Assembly: GCF_900143075.1 (NCBI RefSeq)
Contig: NZ_FRCY01000005.1
Location: forward strand, 372,001-436,000
DNA length: 64,000 nucleotides
Source of the DNA: Cyclobacterium lianum
GTDB taxonomy: Bacteria; Bacteroidota; Bacteroidia; Cytophagales; Cyclobacteriaceae
Reading direction: 5' to 3'
Positions within the stretch are counted from its first letter, which is position 1, and every line of letters starts with the position of its first letter. The notes beneath the pieces were generated by a model. That model was not told the origin of the DNA and made no database searches. It saw only the letters and a list, made by a program, of their open reading frames with translations. A program made the translations under genes and the position numbers. Shown in pieces: positions 34,932-44,564 of this stretch.

Positions 34932-36764
34932 CTAAACAGACTGCATTTGGGAAAGTTTATTATACAATCCGTTATTCGATACCAATTGCTCGTGAGTGCC
35001 CCTTTCCACAATCTTCCCTCCCTCAATAACCAATATCTCATCGGCATACTGAATGGTACTCAGCCTGTGAGCGATCACCAGGGAAGTCCTGTTTGCCATC
35101 AGATTGGCCAATGCTTCCTGCACCAATCGCTCTGATGCCGTATCCAGGGCAGAGGTGGCCTCATCCAAAATCAAAATATCGGGATTTTTCAATACCGCCC
35201 GGGCAATACTCAAGCGCTGTCGCTGCCCGCCCGAGAGCTTTGTCCCCCGCTCTCCGATATTGGTATGGTACCCATGCTCCAGCTCCATGATAAAATCATG
35301 GGCATTGGCAATTTTTGCTGCCCTCTCTACTTCTTCTTTTGCAACCCCTTCCATTCCAAAGGCGATGTTGTTGAAAACAGTGTCGTTAAACAAAATCGAT
35401 TCCTGCGTGACGATACCCATGATTCGGCGAACATCGTTTTTCTTTAAGGTTTTCAGATCCATACCATCTATTTTGATCTGACCTAAGGTAGGATCATAAA
35501 AACGAGGCAATAAGTCCGCAAGAGTAGATTTGCCACCACCCGATGGCCCGACCAAAGCGATCGTTTTCCCTTTCCTGAGTTCAAAATTAATGTCTTTCAA
35601 AACGAGTGATTCCTGATAGGCAAAGCCTACATTCTCAAAAACCACCGCCTCCGAAAACCCCTTGAGCTCCCTGGCAGCAGGTTGATCCTCTATCATCGGC
35701 CTGGCATCTACCACACCAAAAATCCTTCTTGCGGACGCCAACCCGCGTTGAATGCTACTAAGTGCCCTCGAAATTTCTTTGGCAGGATTCAAAACCTGGG
35801 TAAACAAAATGATATAGGCAATAAACTCACTTGCACTTAGCGAAGAATTGTTGTTCAACACCAAATTGCCCCCGTATAGTAGAATTCCGGCGACCACCGT
35901 CACCCCCAGAAATTGGCTGATGGGTGAAGCCAATTCGTACTTACGGGCCATGGAAACATTTATTCTGGCGTATCGATCTGTTTCCGTTTCAAATTTCTGC
36001 TGTACAAATCTCCTTGCACCAAAAGCTTTTACGACCCGCATACCGCCGATTGTTTCATCCAGAATATTGACAATTCTCCCTAGTGATTCCTGACTTTGCT
36101 CAGCTGTCTTTTTTAATCTTTTGGTCACATAGCCGATTACTGCCCCCGACACCGGAATAAGCAATATGGTGAACAGGGTAAGCTGCACGGACATAAAAAA
36201 CAATACTGCAAAATAAAGCACCACTGTAACCGGTTCTTTGAAAACTACCCGCAGGGATTGAACGACGCTATTTTCCACCTCCTGAATATCATTCGTCATT
36301 TTAGAGATCAAATCCCCTTTCCGCTCATCCGAAAAGTACCCCAGGTGCATGCTGCTGACGGAATTAAAGATATGTGTACGCATTCCCTGGATGATGTCGG
36401 CCCTCACTTTTGCCAGGACCACTCCCGATAGGTAGGCAAAAAGGTTACTCAAAAATACTGAGATCACTATGATGATACATACATATACAAGTGTCCCGAA
36501 TTTCCCGTAAAGTGTAGCGATTTCCAGAAAATAATGGTTAAACAAATGCATGAAATACTGCAACGAAAAGGAGAACTCAGGCCTGGAGCTGTATTCCTGC
36601 AACTCCTCCGGACCCACCTGCTCAAATATCACGTCAAAAAGCGGTTTCAACAGCGTGAAATTGAGCAGTCCAAAAACGATGGCCAGCAGGGCATAGAGTA
36701 CATAAATGGGAAAATACCGCCTGTAGGGGCGGGCATAGGCAAGAATGCGCAAATAGGTATTCAT
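34932..36764 (-). CDS. ABC exporter, MsbA-like
   Basis: A 610-residue half-transporter. The membrane domain (about 1-340) contains six helices; the ATPase part has Walker A GPSGGGKST, a canonical LSGGQRQRL signature, Walker B ILILDEATSALD and LVIAHRLSTI. The overall length and the N-terminus (YARPYRRYFPIYVLYALLA) are close to MsbA-type lipid flippases of Bacteroidota. It differs clearly from the exporter at 27844-29619, so the two are not recent copies. Lipid A or another lipid is a reasonable but unproven substrate. Confidence 0.9.
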   Translation of the reverse strand: MNTYLRILAYARPYRRYFPIYVLYALLAIVFGLLNFTLLKPLFDVIFEQVGPEELQEYSSRPEFSFSLQYFMHLFNHYFLEIATLYGKFGTLVYVCIIIVISVFLSNLFAYLSGVVLAKVRADIIQGMRTHIFNSVSSMHLGYFSDERKGDLISKMTNDIQEVENSVVQSLRVVFKEPVTVVLYFAVLFFMSVQLTLFTILLIPVSGAVIGYVTKRLKKTAEQSQESLGRIVNILDETIGGMRVVKAFGARRFVQQKFETETDRYARINVSMARKYELASPISQFLGVTVVAGILLYGGNLVLNNNSSLSASEFIAYIILFTQVLNPAKEISRALSSIQRGLASARRIFGVVDARPMIEDQPAARELKGFSEAVVFENVGFAYQESLVLKDINFELRKGKTIALVGPSGGGKSTLADLLPRFYDPTLGQIKIDGMDLKTLKKNDVRRIMGIVTQESILFNDTVFNNIAFGMEGVAKEEVERAAKIANAHDFIMELEHGYHTNIGERGTKLSGGQRQRLSIARAVLKNPDILILDEATSALDTASERLVQEALANLMANRTSLVIAHRLSTIQYADEILVIEGGKIVERGTHEQLVSNNGLYNKLSQMQSV

Positions 36765-36837
36765 AGGACCTTAAGTCATTTGAGCGCGCAATTTACAACT
36801 TTTTTGAGGGGATTGAGGCCTGAGTGCTGCGCGGCAA

Positions 36838-38508
36838 TCAAAAATGAGGATCAAATCTTCCCATATTCAGGCGCAAGGCCATCTGACCAAACGCAGTATC
36901 CGGCAGGCTTCCTGCTCCTCCCTTGTCTTTCCTGATGGTGTGGGCAAAATCCAAAAATAAATTGTGCCGCAACATGTATTCTGCCTGCAGCGTAAACATG
37001 AGGGTTTCTTGCCGAACCCCCTGTCCGATAAAATTCCCGAAAAGCCCCGTACTGGTCTGTTGCCTGCTTTTCCGAATATCCCCCCCAAAATTAGCCGATT
37101 TTCCCGGATCCACCCCCTTCGTTTGAAATACAAAGATGCCGTTCAGCCTAAGTTTGGGAAGGGGTTGAAATGTAGTGCTCGCCATGAATTCCCTGAAGTT
37201 AGCCCCCAATGGGTGTGTCAGGGGTATGTTGTAATTGGTATAGGATTGATACGCAAACTTTTCCTGGTAGGTAAAGGGTCTGGCATGATTGTATTCTATT
37301 TGCATGTCCAGGTTACTGATACCTGCCAGGGATATATATTTATAGCCAAGCTGAAAACCATGCTTGTTTCTGCTGGAGCCTTTGCCGGAAATGCCAAAAA
37401 ACTCATTGAAAACAAATTCATCCAAAACAAATTGCCCATAGGCCTGCATGTTTCGTGCCGGGTGCCATTTAAAATCTGCACCGAGCATCACTTTGTCAGG
37501 GGTGCCCAATTGATGCTCCACCCAGCGGTAAAAAATAATTGGATTCAGGTAATTCCAATCCATCTGGCTGGCCATGACAGATTCATACACCCCCAAATTG
37601 AATCGATTGCCCAAATTCAAGCCCAGACGATGAAAGGAAAACCATTTTTGGGGATACCGCCCATCTGTGGGAAAACCCCTGTCGGTAATGATATCTGCTG
37701 TCATTTGCCCCCAAAGGTTTGTAAAACTGAGGCGCCCGATCTGCGTATTCAATTTCAGAAAAACAAAGGGATTGGAAAAGTCTGAGAGGACAAACGACCG
37801 AAATCCCTCCCCAATGAAATGACTATCGTGTCCGAAAACGACCTGAATATGCTCGGTCGCTTTGAAATTCAGGTGGCCACGTGCGGAGAAAAAACTGTAG
37901 CCCTGCTCCCCGTATCGCTTCCAGAAGCCCTGGCCCGGAATGGCACCCTGATGGCTGACGTATCGTTTGATCCAGGATGGAAAAACCAAATCGGTGGTGG
38001 CTAACATGGTATAAAAACCTATCTTGCGGTCAATGCTGCCCCGAAGAGCAACACCTCTGGTATTCCTGAATCTTAAAGCATTTTCCTGGCTTTCAATGCC
38101 GCCTTGCAGGTAAATGATCGGATTGATGTGGACATCCAGCACCGGATCCCGGTAGTAATAAAAATCAGCGGGACGCTGGTAAATGTGCTTACCCAGTGGG
38201 GTCTGGGAGGGAGACAGGGTATCGGATACATATTCCCAGCTATCCTGCAACAAAAAATTGAGATTGAAAGCATCCACCGCAGAGAGCGCTGGCACAGACT
38301 GCTTATAGGCTGCTACAAATCCCGCCACGGCCTTTCTGGTGTAGGGTTTCGTTCCGGAATGAAACTGTTCTGTAAATGCACCTTGTTTTATTTCGTATCT
38401 TTCGATCAGCTGGTAGTAGTCCCGGTCAAAGGGCAGAAATGGACTCTGCGACAGGGAATAGGTGGTGGTATGTGCTGTCAGGAATATAAAAATAAAAAAT
38501 GATCTCAT
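36838..38508 (-). CDS. Wzi/RemB-like outer membrane beta-barrel protein
   Basis: A 556-residue outer membrane protein with signal peptide (FFIFIFLTAHTTTYS). The middle and C-terminal parts are long amphipathic strands of a barrel: IQVVFGHDSHFIGEGFRSFVLSDFSNPF is the most recognisable block (positions near residue 220-250), shared by Wzi capsule-anchoring proteins and by Bacteroidota RemB proteins linked to gliding and surface polysaccharide. The last residues (LRLNMGRFDPHF) end in phenylalanine. It may bind exported polysaccharide at the surface, which fits the locus 15 kb away, but linkage is inference. Confidence 0.72.
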   Translation of the reverse strand: MRSFFIFIFLTAHTTTYSLSQSPFLPFDRDYYQLIERYEIKQGAFTEQFHSGTKPYTRKAVAGFVAAYKQSVPALSAVDAFNLNFLLQDSWEYVSDTLSPSQTPLGKHIYQRPADFYYYRDPVLDVHINPIIYLQGGIESQENALRFRNTRGVALRGSIDRKIGFYTMLATTDLVFPSWIKRYVSHQGAIPGQGFWKRYGEQGYSFFSARGHLNFKATEHIQVVFGHDSHFIGEGFRSFVLSDFSNPFVFLKLNTQIGRLSFTNLWGQMTADIITDRGFPTDGRYPQKWFSFHRLGLNLGNRFNLGVYESVMASQMDWNYLNPIIFYRWVEHQLGTPDKVMLGADFKWHPARNMQAYGQFVLDEFVFNEFFGISGKGSSRNKHGFQLGYKYISLAGISNLDMQIEYNHARPFTYQEKFAYQSYTNYNIPLTHPLGANFREFMASTTFQPLPKLRLNGIFVFQTKGVDPGKSANFGGDIRKSRQQTSTGLFGNFIGQGVRQETLMFTLQAEYMLRHNLFLDFAHTIRKDKGGAGSLPDTAFGQMALRLNMGRFDPHF

Positions 38509-38637
38509 ACTAAACTCTCCTATACCTGAAGGACCGACACATCCGCATACCGGAAATGCCTGTGATCCTGCAGCTTCTCTCCAAAGACAAACTTTCGCAT
38601 AAAATTAAGGAAGTATTTTATATTTGAAAGGGAATAT

Positions 38638-38669
38638 TTTGGAGAAAATTATAAAATGAGGTAAATTTG
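38638..38669 (+). promoter_or_regulatory. Promoter of rpmE2
   Basis: TTTG (38638-38641), 20 bases, then TAAATTTG (38662-38669): an exact Bacteroidota sigma-A promoter. The start site should lie near 38675, leaving a leader of about 35 bases that includes GGAGAAG (38681-38687), a rare Shine-Dalgarno-like site, though it is 20 bases from the ATG. Confidence 0.78.
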
Positions 38670-38709
38670 TGCCTCAATTTGGAGAAGTAAAAAGATAACA
38701 GACCATATA

Positions 38710-38955
38710 ATGAAAAAAGAAATCCATCCCAATTACAGAGAAGTAGTATTTTTGGATACTTCAAGTGATTATAAGTTTATTACCAAATCTACAATAGAAA
38801 CCGGTGACACCATTACCTGGGAAGATGGCAAAGACTACCCTCTGGTGAAGGTGGAAGTAAGCTCAGCCTCACATCCGTTTTATACTGGCAAGAAGATGCT
38901 GTTGGATACTGCTGGTAGGGTTGAGAAATTCAACAGAAGGTACAAGAAAGATTAA
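38710..38955 (+). CDS. rpmE2: 50S ribosomal protein L31, type B
   Basis: An 81-residue L31 protein. The N-terminal [14 protein letters not shown] and the middle [14 protein letters not shown] are family landmarks. It lacks the CxxC zinc motif, which marks the zinc-free type B form. In other bacteria this form is favoured when zinc is scarce, but in Bacteroidota it is often the only L31. It has its own promoter and a strong terminator, so it is a single-gene unit. Confidence 0.97.
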   Translation: MKKEIHPNYREVVFLDTSSDYKFITKSTIETGDTITWEDGKDYPLVKVEVSSASHPFYTGKKMLLDTAGRVEKFNRRYKKD

Positions 38956-38981
38956 TTTCTCAAGCACAATCTTTGAGATAT

Positions 38982-39017
38982 AAGTCTACCGGAAGTTTAA
39001 TTCCGGTAGACTTTTTT
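38982..39017 (+). terminator. Strong terminator after rpmE2
   Basis: A 13-base perfect stem, AAGTCTACCGGAA (38982-38994) with TTCCGGTAGACTT (39001-39013), with a six-base loop and a T-run. It is among the best terminators in the window. Confidence 0.92.
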
Positions 39018-39024
39018 ATTTTTG
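39017..39024 (+). promoter_or_regulatory. Possible -7 element directly before the nucleotidyltransferase gene
   Basis: TATTTTTG fits TAnnTTTG and ends four bases before the ATG at 39029, but it is formed from the T-run of the rpmE2 terminator and lacks a TTTG at the right distance. It could be coincidence. Confidence 0.3.
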
Positions 39025-39028
39025 TGTC

Positions 39029-40231
39029 ATGGACCATATCATGATGTTTGACGATCCCCGCAGCCGGGGCAATTTGTTGCCTTTTACCTTTACCCGGCCT
39101 GTGGCTGAAATCAGGATAGGGATTTTGAAAATCAGCGAAAAATGGGAACATCGCCTTCAGGCGAAGCAGGTGGGATTCCTTACTCAGGATTATTTGCAAA
39201 CCCGATACCCCTCACTATCCGCTCCGGCATTGTACATCAATGGCGCCTTGTGTCCGGATGATGAGCTGGTACAGGCCGTTGAGGCATTGAATACCAACGA
39301 ATCGCTCTGGCACCAGGACACCCTTTTGGCCAGCTATCTGGACAAACCCGGGCAATTTCAAACCGATCATATCCCTCAGAAAAAAAGAGTAGACTACGAA
39401 AAGGATATCCGACTGCTGGGAAGAAACTGGCAAATATTTCAATGGAACGGATCGGAGATCGCCAAAGATTTTGAAATCCTTACAAAAAGGCGGGTCTCCT
39501 GGGGAACCGACGACCCGCATACCCACCTGTACAATGAACCGGATATTTTTATTGAGAAGGGAGCGAAAATCAAGGCTGCGATACTCAATGCCAGCAATGG
39601 CCCCATTTATATTGGCAAGCATGCAGAAATCATGGAAGGAGCACTGATCAGGGGTCCTTTTGCCCTTTGTGAAGATGCAAGCATCAGTATGGGCGCAAAG
39701 ATCAGGGAAAATACTACGGTAGGCCCTAAATGTAAAGTAGGTGGAGAAGTATCCAATGTCGTTTTTATGGGATATAGCAATAAATCGCATGACGGCTACA
39801 TGGGTAATAGTGTAGTGGGTGAATGGTGTAATTTTGGTGCCAATACGGTGGTCTCCAACCTGAAAAACAACCACATGCCGGTGAAGGTCTGGGACTATAC
39901 CAAGGGAGGCTTTGGCGATACCGGATTGCAATTTTGCGGATCAATGGTAGCAGACCATGCCAAGTTGGGCATTGGTACCACCTTGAATACAGGTACTGTC
40001 ATTGGAGTGGGCGCCAACTTATTCGGAGAAGGATTTCCCCGTAAATTTGTTTCCTCATTTGCCTGGGGCGGAGCCGCAGGGTTCAGTACGTTTAAATTGA
40101 TGCGATTCGAAGAAACGGCCCAAAAAGCCATGGCCTTTAAAGGGATGGAATTTGGCGAGGCAGAAAGGGCCATCTTGCAGAAAGTGTTTGAACTTACCAG
40201 GCCATACCGGATTTGGGATAAAGAATTTTAA
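39029..40231 (+). CDS. Putative sugar nucleotidyltransferase with left-handed beta-helix
   Basis: A 400-residue two-part enzyme of the GlmU type found in Bacteroidota. The N-terminal half (about 1-200) is a nucleotidyltransferase-like domain beginning MMFDDPRSRGNLLPFTFTRPVAEIRIG. The C-terminal half is a hexapeptide beta-helix (FIEKGAKIKAAILNASNG, YIGKHAEIMEGALIRG, SIGS-type turns such as SMGAKIRENTTVG, then HAKLGIGTTLNTGTVIGVGANL). The family is thought to make UDP- or similar activated sugars, possibly as part of GlmU function. The lack of the exact GlmU signature (LAAGxGTRM) at the N-terminus makes the reaction uncertain. ATG lies 5 bases after a TATTTTTG element. Confidence 0.82.
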   Translation: MDHIMMFDDPRSRGNLLPFTFTRPVAEIRIGILKISEKWEHRLQAKQVGFLTQDYLQTRYPSLSAPALYINGALCPDDELVQAVEALNTNESLWHQDTLLASYLDKPGQFQTDHIPQKKRVDYEKDIRLLGRNWQIFQWNGSEIAKDFEILTKRRVSWGTDDPHTHLYNEPDIFIEKGAKIKAAILNASNGPIYIGKHAEIMEGALIRGPFALCEDASISMGAKIRENTTVGPKCKVGGEVSNVVFMGYSNKSHDGYMGNSVVGEWCNFGANTVVSNLKNNHMPVKVWDYTKGGFGDTGLQFCGSMVADHAKLGIGTTLNTGTVIGVGANLFGEGFPRKFVSSFAWGGAAGFSTFKLMRFEETAQKAMAFKGMEFGEAERAILQKVFELTRPYRIWDKEF

Positions 40232-40240
40232 TACAATCAC

Positions 40241-41374
40241 ATGCTTTTTTCATCTATTCCCGGGCTCGGGGAGACCAAACAGAAATTAATTCAGGCGATT
40301 CAAAAAGATCACCTTGCCCACGCCTTGCTTTTCCATGGAAAAGAGGGGAGCCCAAGCCTGACCTTGGCGCTGGCAATGGCCACCTTTATCAATTGCGACC
40401 AACCGCAGGAGGAAGATGCCTGTGGCAAGTGCCCGTCGTGTCTGAAAATGGAAAAATTGGTCCATCCGGACCTTAATTTTACCATCCCACTTCCCGCCGC
40501 GCCTAAGAAAAAGACGGATAAGAAAGAGGAAGAAGCGTCTGACTTCACGTCTCTCTGGAGGTCCTTCGTTCTGGAAAAACCCTACGGTAACTTTCAGGAC
40601 TGGAATGCGCACCTGGGAATCAACAAACCGCTGAGCATATCCAAATCCGCTGCGAGAAACGTAGTCAAAACGCTCTCCCTCAAATCGTTTGAAGGAGGCT
40701 ACAAGATGATGCTGATCTGGGCACCGGAAACCCTCAACCTTTCCTCTGCCAATGCACTGCTCAAAATCCTGGAAGAACCACCGGAAAAAACCATTTTTCT
40801 TATGGTCAGCCAGCAGCCTGAAAGCCTGCTAACCACGATATTATCGAGGACACAGAAAATACATGTCAGAAATTTTACCGATGAGGAAGTACAGCATTTT
40901 TTGGTAGAACGGTCATTGGCCAGCTCCATAGCTGCGCAGCAGATCGCTCCATTGGCCGATGGCAATATGCGCGAAGCCATCCTGCTATCACAAAATGTCG
41001 ATGATAAAAACACCCTGCTTTTCAGAGACTGGCTGAGGAATTGTTATAAAGCAGACATTCAGTCACTGATTGATTTTTCAGAACGCATCAGCGCTGCAAG
41101 TAAAGAGGAGCAAAAATCAATACTCCTCACCGGGATCAATGTAGTCAGGGAGGCCCTGCTCAACAGGAGCCAGCTGACAAGCCTGATGCGGAGCGGCGAA
41201 ACGGACAGGGAGTTTATCGTGAATTTTAGCAACACCGTTCTGAATGATGAAAAAATCATGGAAATTTACCGCTTGCTTAACGAGGGCCATTATCACATCG
41301 AAAGGAATTTAAATTCCAGGATCCTGTTTCTGGACATGGCTTTTAGTCTGGCCAGAATAATCCGGGCCGAATAG
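40241..41374 (+). CDS. holB: DNA polymerase III delta' subunit
   Basis: A 377-residue clamp-loader subunit. The N-terminal AAA+ domain has HALLFHGKEGSPSLTLALAMA in place of a working Walker A, as expected for delta', which does not bind ATP well. A zinc module follows (CDQPQEEDACGKCPSCLKM). Further landmarks are MLIWAPETLNLSSANALLKILEEPPE and VSQQPESLLTTILSRTQKI, the arginine finger region (SRTQ). It helps load the beta clamp at the replication fork. ATG 9 bases after the previous stop. Confidence 0.92.
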   Translation: MLFSSIPGLGETKQKLIQAIQKDHLAHALLFHGKEGSPSLTLALAMATFINCDQPQEEDACGKCPSCLKMEKLVHPDLNFTIPLPAAPKKKTDKKEEEASDFTSLWRSFVLEKPYGNFQDWNAHLGINKPLSISKSAARNVVKTLSLKSFEGGYKMMLIWAPETLNLSSANALLKILEEPPEKTIFLMVSQQPESLLTTILSRTQKIHVRNFTDEEVQHFLVERSLASSIAAQQIAPLADGNMREAILLSQNVDDKNTLLFRDWLRNCYKADIQSLIDFSERISAASKEEQKSILLTGINVVREALLNRSQLTSLMRSGETDREFIVNFSNTVLNDEKIMEIYRLLNEGHYHIERNLNSRILFLDMAFSLARIIRAE

Positions 41375-41416
41375 TTTTAAAGCCAGGGAGAAGCCCGATA
41401 AGTATCCGAAATAAAT

Positions 41417-41424
41417 TACCTTTG
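41417..41424 (+). promoter_or_regulatory. Possible -7 element directly before the RimB-like gene
   Basis: TACCTTTG matches TAnnTTTG and lies five bases before the ATG at 41430. No TTTG is at the usual distance upstream. If used, the transcript would be almost leaderless. Confidence 0.35.
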
Positions 41425-41429
41425 AACCC

Positions 41430-41861
41430 ATGGAAAAACAAGTAATTGGAAGAAAAGAACGCATTTCCCTTCCCGATTGGGGTATTGGGTCAGTAATTGC
41501 AAAAGTGGATACCGGTGCCTACAATTGTACCATACATGCCTCATCCGTCAACGAGGTCCGGGAGGGTGGAGACACATTTTTGGAGTTTGTTCCGCTGGCC
41601 CCCAGTCATGCTGCATATACCGGTGATAAAGTAAAAACCAAAACGTATAAAGTCAAAAAGGTGAAAAATTCCTTTGGCCAGATAGAAAAACGCTACCTTC
41701 TCCGTACCACTCTTGCTCTCGGAGACTTTACGTTTCCTGCCGCATTCACCCTTTCTGACCGGTCAGAAATGAAAAATGCAGTGTTGCTGGGAAGGAAAAT
41801 CCTGAAAGGCAGGTTTATGGTGGACGTAGATAAAGTCAATCTGATCGGGAAAACCGGGTAA
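41430..41861 (+). CDS. RimB-like retropepsin-type protease
   Basis: A 143-residue protein of the family once called ATP-dependent zinc protease. The retropepsin motif is AKVDTGAYNCTIHAS, with the catalytic aspartate; later blocks are RYLLRTTLALGDFTFPAAFTLSDRS and NAVLLGRKILKGRFMVDV. In Pseudomonas the related RimB cleaves the poly-glutamate tails that RimK adds to ribosomal protein S6. The rimK gene follows after 12 bases, which supports the same pairing here. Confidence 0.87.
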   Translation: MEKQVIGRKERISLPDWGIGSVIAKVDTGAYNCTIHASSVNEVREGGDTFLEFVPLAPSHAAYTGDKVKTKTYKVKKVKNSFGQIEKRYLLRTTLALGDFTFPAAFTLSDRSEMKNAVLLGRKILKGRFMVDVDKVNLIGKTG

Positions 41862-41873
41862 AAAAAAACAGCA

Positions 41874-42785
41874 ATGAAAATAGCCATACTGTCCAGAAAC
41901 TCAAATTTGTATTCTACCAAAAGGTTGGTCCAGGCGATTCGGGAAGCCGGACATGATGCCATGGTAATCGACCATTCAGCCTGCGATTTAATTATTGAAC
42001 AAAATGGCCCCTATATTCTTTACAAAGGCGAAAAACTCACTGCTATTGATGCCATTATCCCTAGAATTGGTGCCTCCGTTACTTTTTACGGGACGGCAGT
42101 AGTCCGGCAATTTGAGTTGATGGGGGTATTCTCAGCGGTGGAGTCTCAGGCGATTGTGCGCAGCCGGGACAAGTTGAGATCCTTACAAATTCTATCACGG
42201 GAGGGGCTGGGAATGCCAAAAACGGCCTTTACCAATTTTTCAAAAGGGGGTGAAAAGCAGTTGGTAGAAATGGTGGGGGGTGCTCCCCTGATCATCAAAT
42301 TGCTGGAAGGCACACAGGGCCTCGGAGTGGTATTGGCGGAAACAAAAAAAGCAAGCCAATCGGTCATTGAAGCCTTTCACGGGCTCAAAGCCAGAATCAT
42401 AGTACAGGAATTTATAAAAGAGGCCAAGGGAGCAGATATCCGGGCCTTTGTGGTAAATAACAGGGTAGTAGGAGCCATGAAACGGCAGGGAGCAGAAGGA
42501 GAATTCAGGTCAAATTTACACCGTGGCGGAAAGGCGGAAGTCATTCGGCTAAGCCGCCTTGAAAAATCAGCGGCACTAAACGCAGCCAAAGCACTGGGCC
42601 TGTCTATAGCAGGAGTAGACATGCTGCAATCTGACCGTGGCCCATTGATATTAGAAGTCAACAGTTCGCCGGGACTGGAAGGCATAGAAAAAGCAACAGG
42701 CATCAATATTGCCGGAAAGATCATTTCCTATATAGAAAGTGCCGTAGAGAAGAAAAACATGAAAAGAAAAAACGGGCAGCAATGA
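41874..42785 (+). CDS. rimK: Alpha-L-glutamate ligase RimK
   Basis: A 303-residue ATP-grasp ligase. It has the N-terminal RimK domain ([21 protein letters not shown]), the linker [23 protein letters not shown]-grasp motifs [21 protein letters not shown] and [18 protein letters not shown], and the metal-binding [16 protein letters not shown]. The enzyme adds glutamate residues to the C-terminus of ribosomal protein S6. It overlaps hemC by 4 bases (ATGA), so the two are translationally coupled. Confidence 0.93.
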   Translation: MKIAILSRNSNLYSTKRLVQAIREAGHDAMVIDHSACDLIIEQNGPYILYKGEKLTAIDAIIPRIGASVTFYGTAVVRQFELMGVFSAVESQAIVRSRDKLRSLQILSREGLGMPKTAFTNFSKGGEKQLVEMVGGAPLIIKLLEGTQGLGVVLAETKKASQSVIEAFHGLKARIIVQEFIKEAKGADIRAFVVNNRVVGAMKRQGAEGEFRSNLHRGGKAEVIRLSRLEKSAALNAAKALGLSIAGVDMLQSDRGPLILEVNSSPGLEGIEKATGINIAGKIISYIESAVEKKNMKRKNGQQ

Positions 42786-43720
42786 AACCGATTCGAATAG
42801 GAACAAGGGGAAGCAAACTGGCGCTATTTCAGGCCCACCATGTCGCAAACCTTTTGGAACAAAAAGGGATTTCTTCAGAAATTGTCGTTATAGAAACCAA
42901 AGGAGATCAGGTACTGGATGTTGCCATTTCAAAAATCGGTAGCAAAGGCGTATTTACGGAGGAGTTGGAAAATCGACTGGCAGAGGGCTTGGTGGACATT
43001 GCCGTCCACAGTGCCAAAGATCTGCCGTCACGCCTTCCGGACGGATTTGAGGTAATCGCCTTCACAGAGCGGGAAAAAGTAAATGATGTCATCATCAGTC
43101 ACCATGACAAACTGCCTGATCTGGCTGCGCAGAAAGTGCCTCTGGTTTTGGGTACCTCCTCCACAAGAAGAATTGCTACTCTGAAGCATTTCTACCCCAA
43201 TGTGAAGACCACAGATATCCGTGGAAACCTGCAAACCAGAATTGCGAAAATGGAGAATGGTGTCTGTGATGGCCTGCTGCTGGCTTACGCGGGTGTCCAT
43301 CGAATGGGCTATGACCATCTGATCCGGAAAGAACTGAACCTGCAGCAATTTATACCGGCCGTGGGGCAGGGAAGCATAGGCATAGAAGCCTGCCATCATC
43401 TTGCCCCGGATACCAGAAAAGCCATCATCGATGCGGTAAATCACCCCGCTACGGCCATTTGCCTGCGGGCCGAGCGAAGTTTTCTGAAAATTTTGGAAGG
43501 AGGATGCAGTATTCCTGCATTCGCTTTGGCCCAATGGCAGGGAGAGCAGGTGGAATTAAAGGGAGGATTGATGTCTCTGGATGGAAAAAACCGGCTCTAC
43601 GACAGCTTTACAGGAACAGAAAACGAGGCGAAAAAATTGGGTAACAGGCTGGCAGAAAGCATTCTCAGCCGCGGAGGTGCGCAGATCTTGAAGGAAATAA
43701 AAAACAAATTGAATGAATAG
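42782..43720 (+). CDS. hemC: Hydroxymethylbilane synthase (porphobilinogen deaminase)
   Basis: A 312-residue enzyme that joins four porphobilinogen units into hydroxymethylbilane in heme synthesis. The N-terminus reads [19 protein letters not shown]. The catalytic aspartate is in [16 protein letters not shown], arginines in [12 protein letters not shown], and the dipyrromethane cofactor cysteine is C242 in [11 protein letters not shown]. Length is normal. It is the third gene of the plus-strand group and overlaps both neighbours (rimK by 4 bases and the cyclophilin gene by 8). Confidence 0.97.
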   Translation: MKPIRIGTRGSKLALFQAHHVANLLEQKGISSEIVVIETKGDQVLDVAISKIGSKGVFTEELENRLAEGLVDIAVHSAKDLPSRLPDGFEVIAFTEREKVNDVIISHHDKLPDLAAQKVPLVLGTSSTRRIATLKHFYPNVKTTDIRGNLQTRIAKMENGVCDGLLLAYAGVHRMGYDHLIRKELNLQQFIPAVGQGSIGIEACHHLAPDTRKAIIDAVNHPATAICLRAERSFLKILEGGCSIPAFALAQWQGEQVELKGGLMSLDGKNRLYDSFTGTENEAKKLGNRLAESILSRGGAQILKEIKNKLNE

Positions 43721-44564
43721 AAGTAAAACGATAGGTCGGATAATCGGCCTGGCCTCCCTGAGTCTGATGCTTTCCTGTGCCACCGAAAAAGACTATCTGG
43801 TGACCATCGATACGCGGTTTGGCAAAATGTACGCGATATTGTATGATGAAACCCCGGGCCACAAAAACAATTTTATTGAACTGGCAAGTTCGGGGCGCTA
43901 CGATTCAACGGAGTTTCACAGGATCATCGATGATTTCATGATCCAGGGTGGGGATGTATTTGGCAAAGAAAACCTGCCTGAAGAGCAATGGTATACCATC
44001 CCGGCGGAGTTTGATCCCGCATTGATTCATGAGAAAGGCAGTATCGCCGCTGCCCGGCAAGGGGACAATATTAACCCGGAACGGGAATCCAGCGGGTGTC
44101 AGTTTTACATTGTGGAAGGCAGGGTGTATGCAGAGCAGGAACTTACCGTCGACATGCAGAAACTCCGGCTTGCCTTTTCGAAATACATCCAATTGGACAG
44201 CAACACTGATTTAAGGGAAAAGTACAGGGAATTTTACGAAAATCAGGAAATTGACAGCTTAAATGCACTGATGCTTTCCAATAAAGTAGTGTTGGAACAA
44301 TTTTTTAACTTAAATTTGGGAAAAGACGTCCGCGAAAACCAAATCGAGGCCTACACCAGCGTAGGAGGTACACCTCACCTGGATGACACTTACACCGTAT
44401 TTGGCAAAGTGATTAAAGGACTGGAGGTAATGGAGGAGATCACACAACTGGAGAAAGGCCCGAATGACAAACCCGTTAAGCCAGTTTTTATCAAAGTGAA
44501 TGTTGAATTAATGGCCAAGAAGAAAATAGCTGAAGAATATGGATATCAATATCCTGAAGAGTGA
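43713..44564 (+). CDS. Cyclophilin-type peptidyl-prolyl isomerase lipoprotein
   Basis: A 283-residue predicted lipoprotein: signal ending LMLSC, then a cyclophilin domain. Core motifs are STEFHRIIDDFMIQGGDV, SSGCQFYIVEG and the end TYTVFGKVIKGLEVMEEI. Between FYIVEG and GGTPHLDD lies an insert of about 75 residues (residues 143-220) rich in charged helices, common in Bacteroidota members. It should speed proline isomerisation during folding in the periplasm. The last residues extend past the domain and overlap the RmlD-like gene by 26 bases. Confidence 0.9.
   Translation: MNRSKTIGRIIGLASLSLMLSCATEKDYLVTIDTRFGKMYAILYDETPGHKNNFIELASSGRYDSTEFHRIIDDFMIQGGDVFGKENLPEEQWYTIPAEFDPALIHEKGSIAAARQGDNINPERESSGCQFYIVEGRVYAEQELTVDMQKLRLAFSKYIQLDSNTDLREKYREFYENQEIDSLNALMLSNKVVLEQFFNLNLGKDVRENQIEAYTSVGGTPHLDDTYTVFGKVIKGLEVMEEITQLEKGPNDKPVKPVFIKVNVELMAKKKIAEEYGYQYPEE

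Noticed and set aside
36964-37785. Long 273-codon antisense frame within the Wzi/RemB-like gene
   Set aside because: The sense strand encodes a full outer membrane barrel with signal peptide and terminal phenylalanine. The antisense frame has no such features.
39215-39931. 238-codon antisense frame within the sugar nucleotidyltransferase gene
   Set aside because: The beta-helix repeats on the plus strand are clear, and the antisense product has no recognisable feature.
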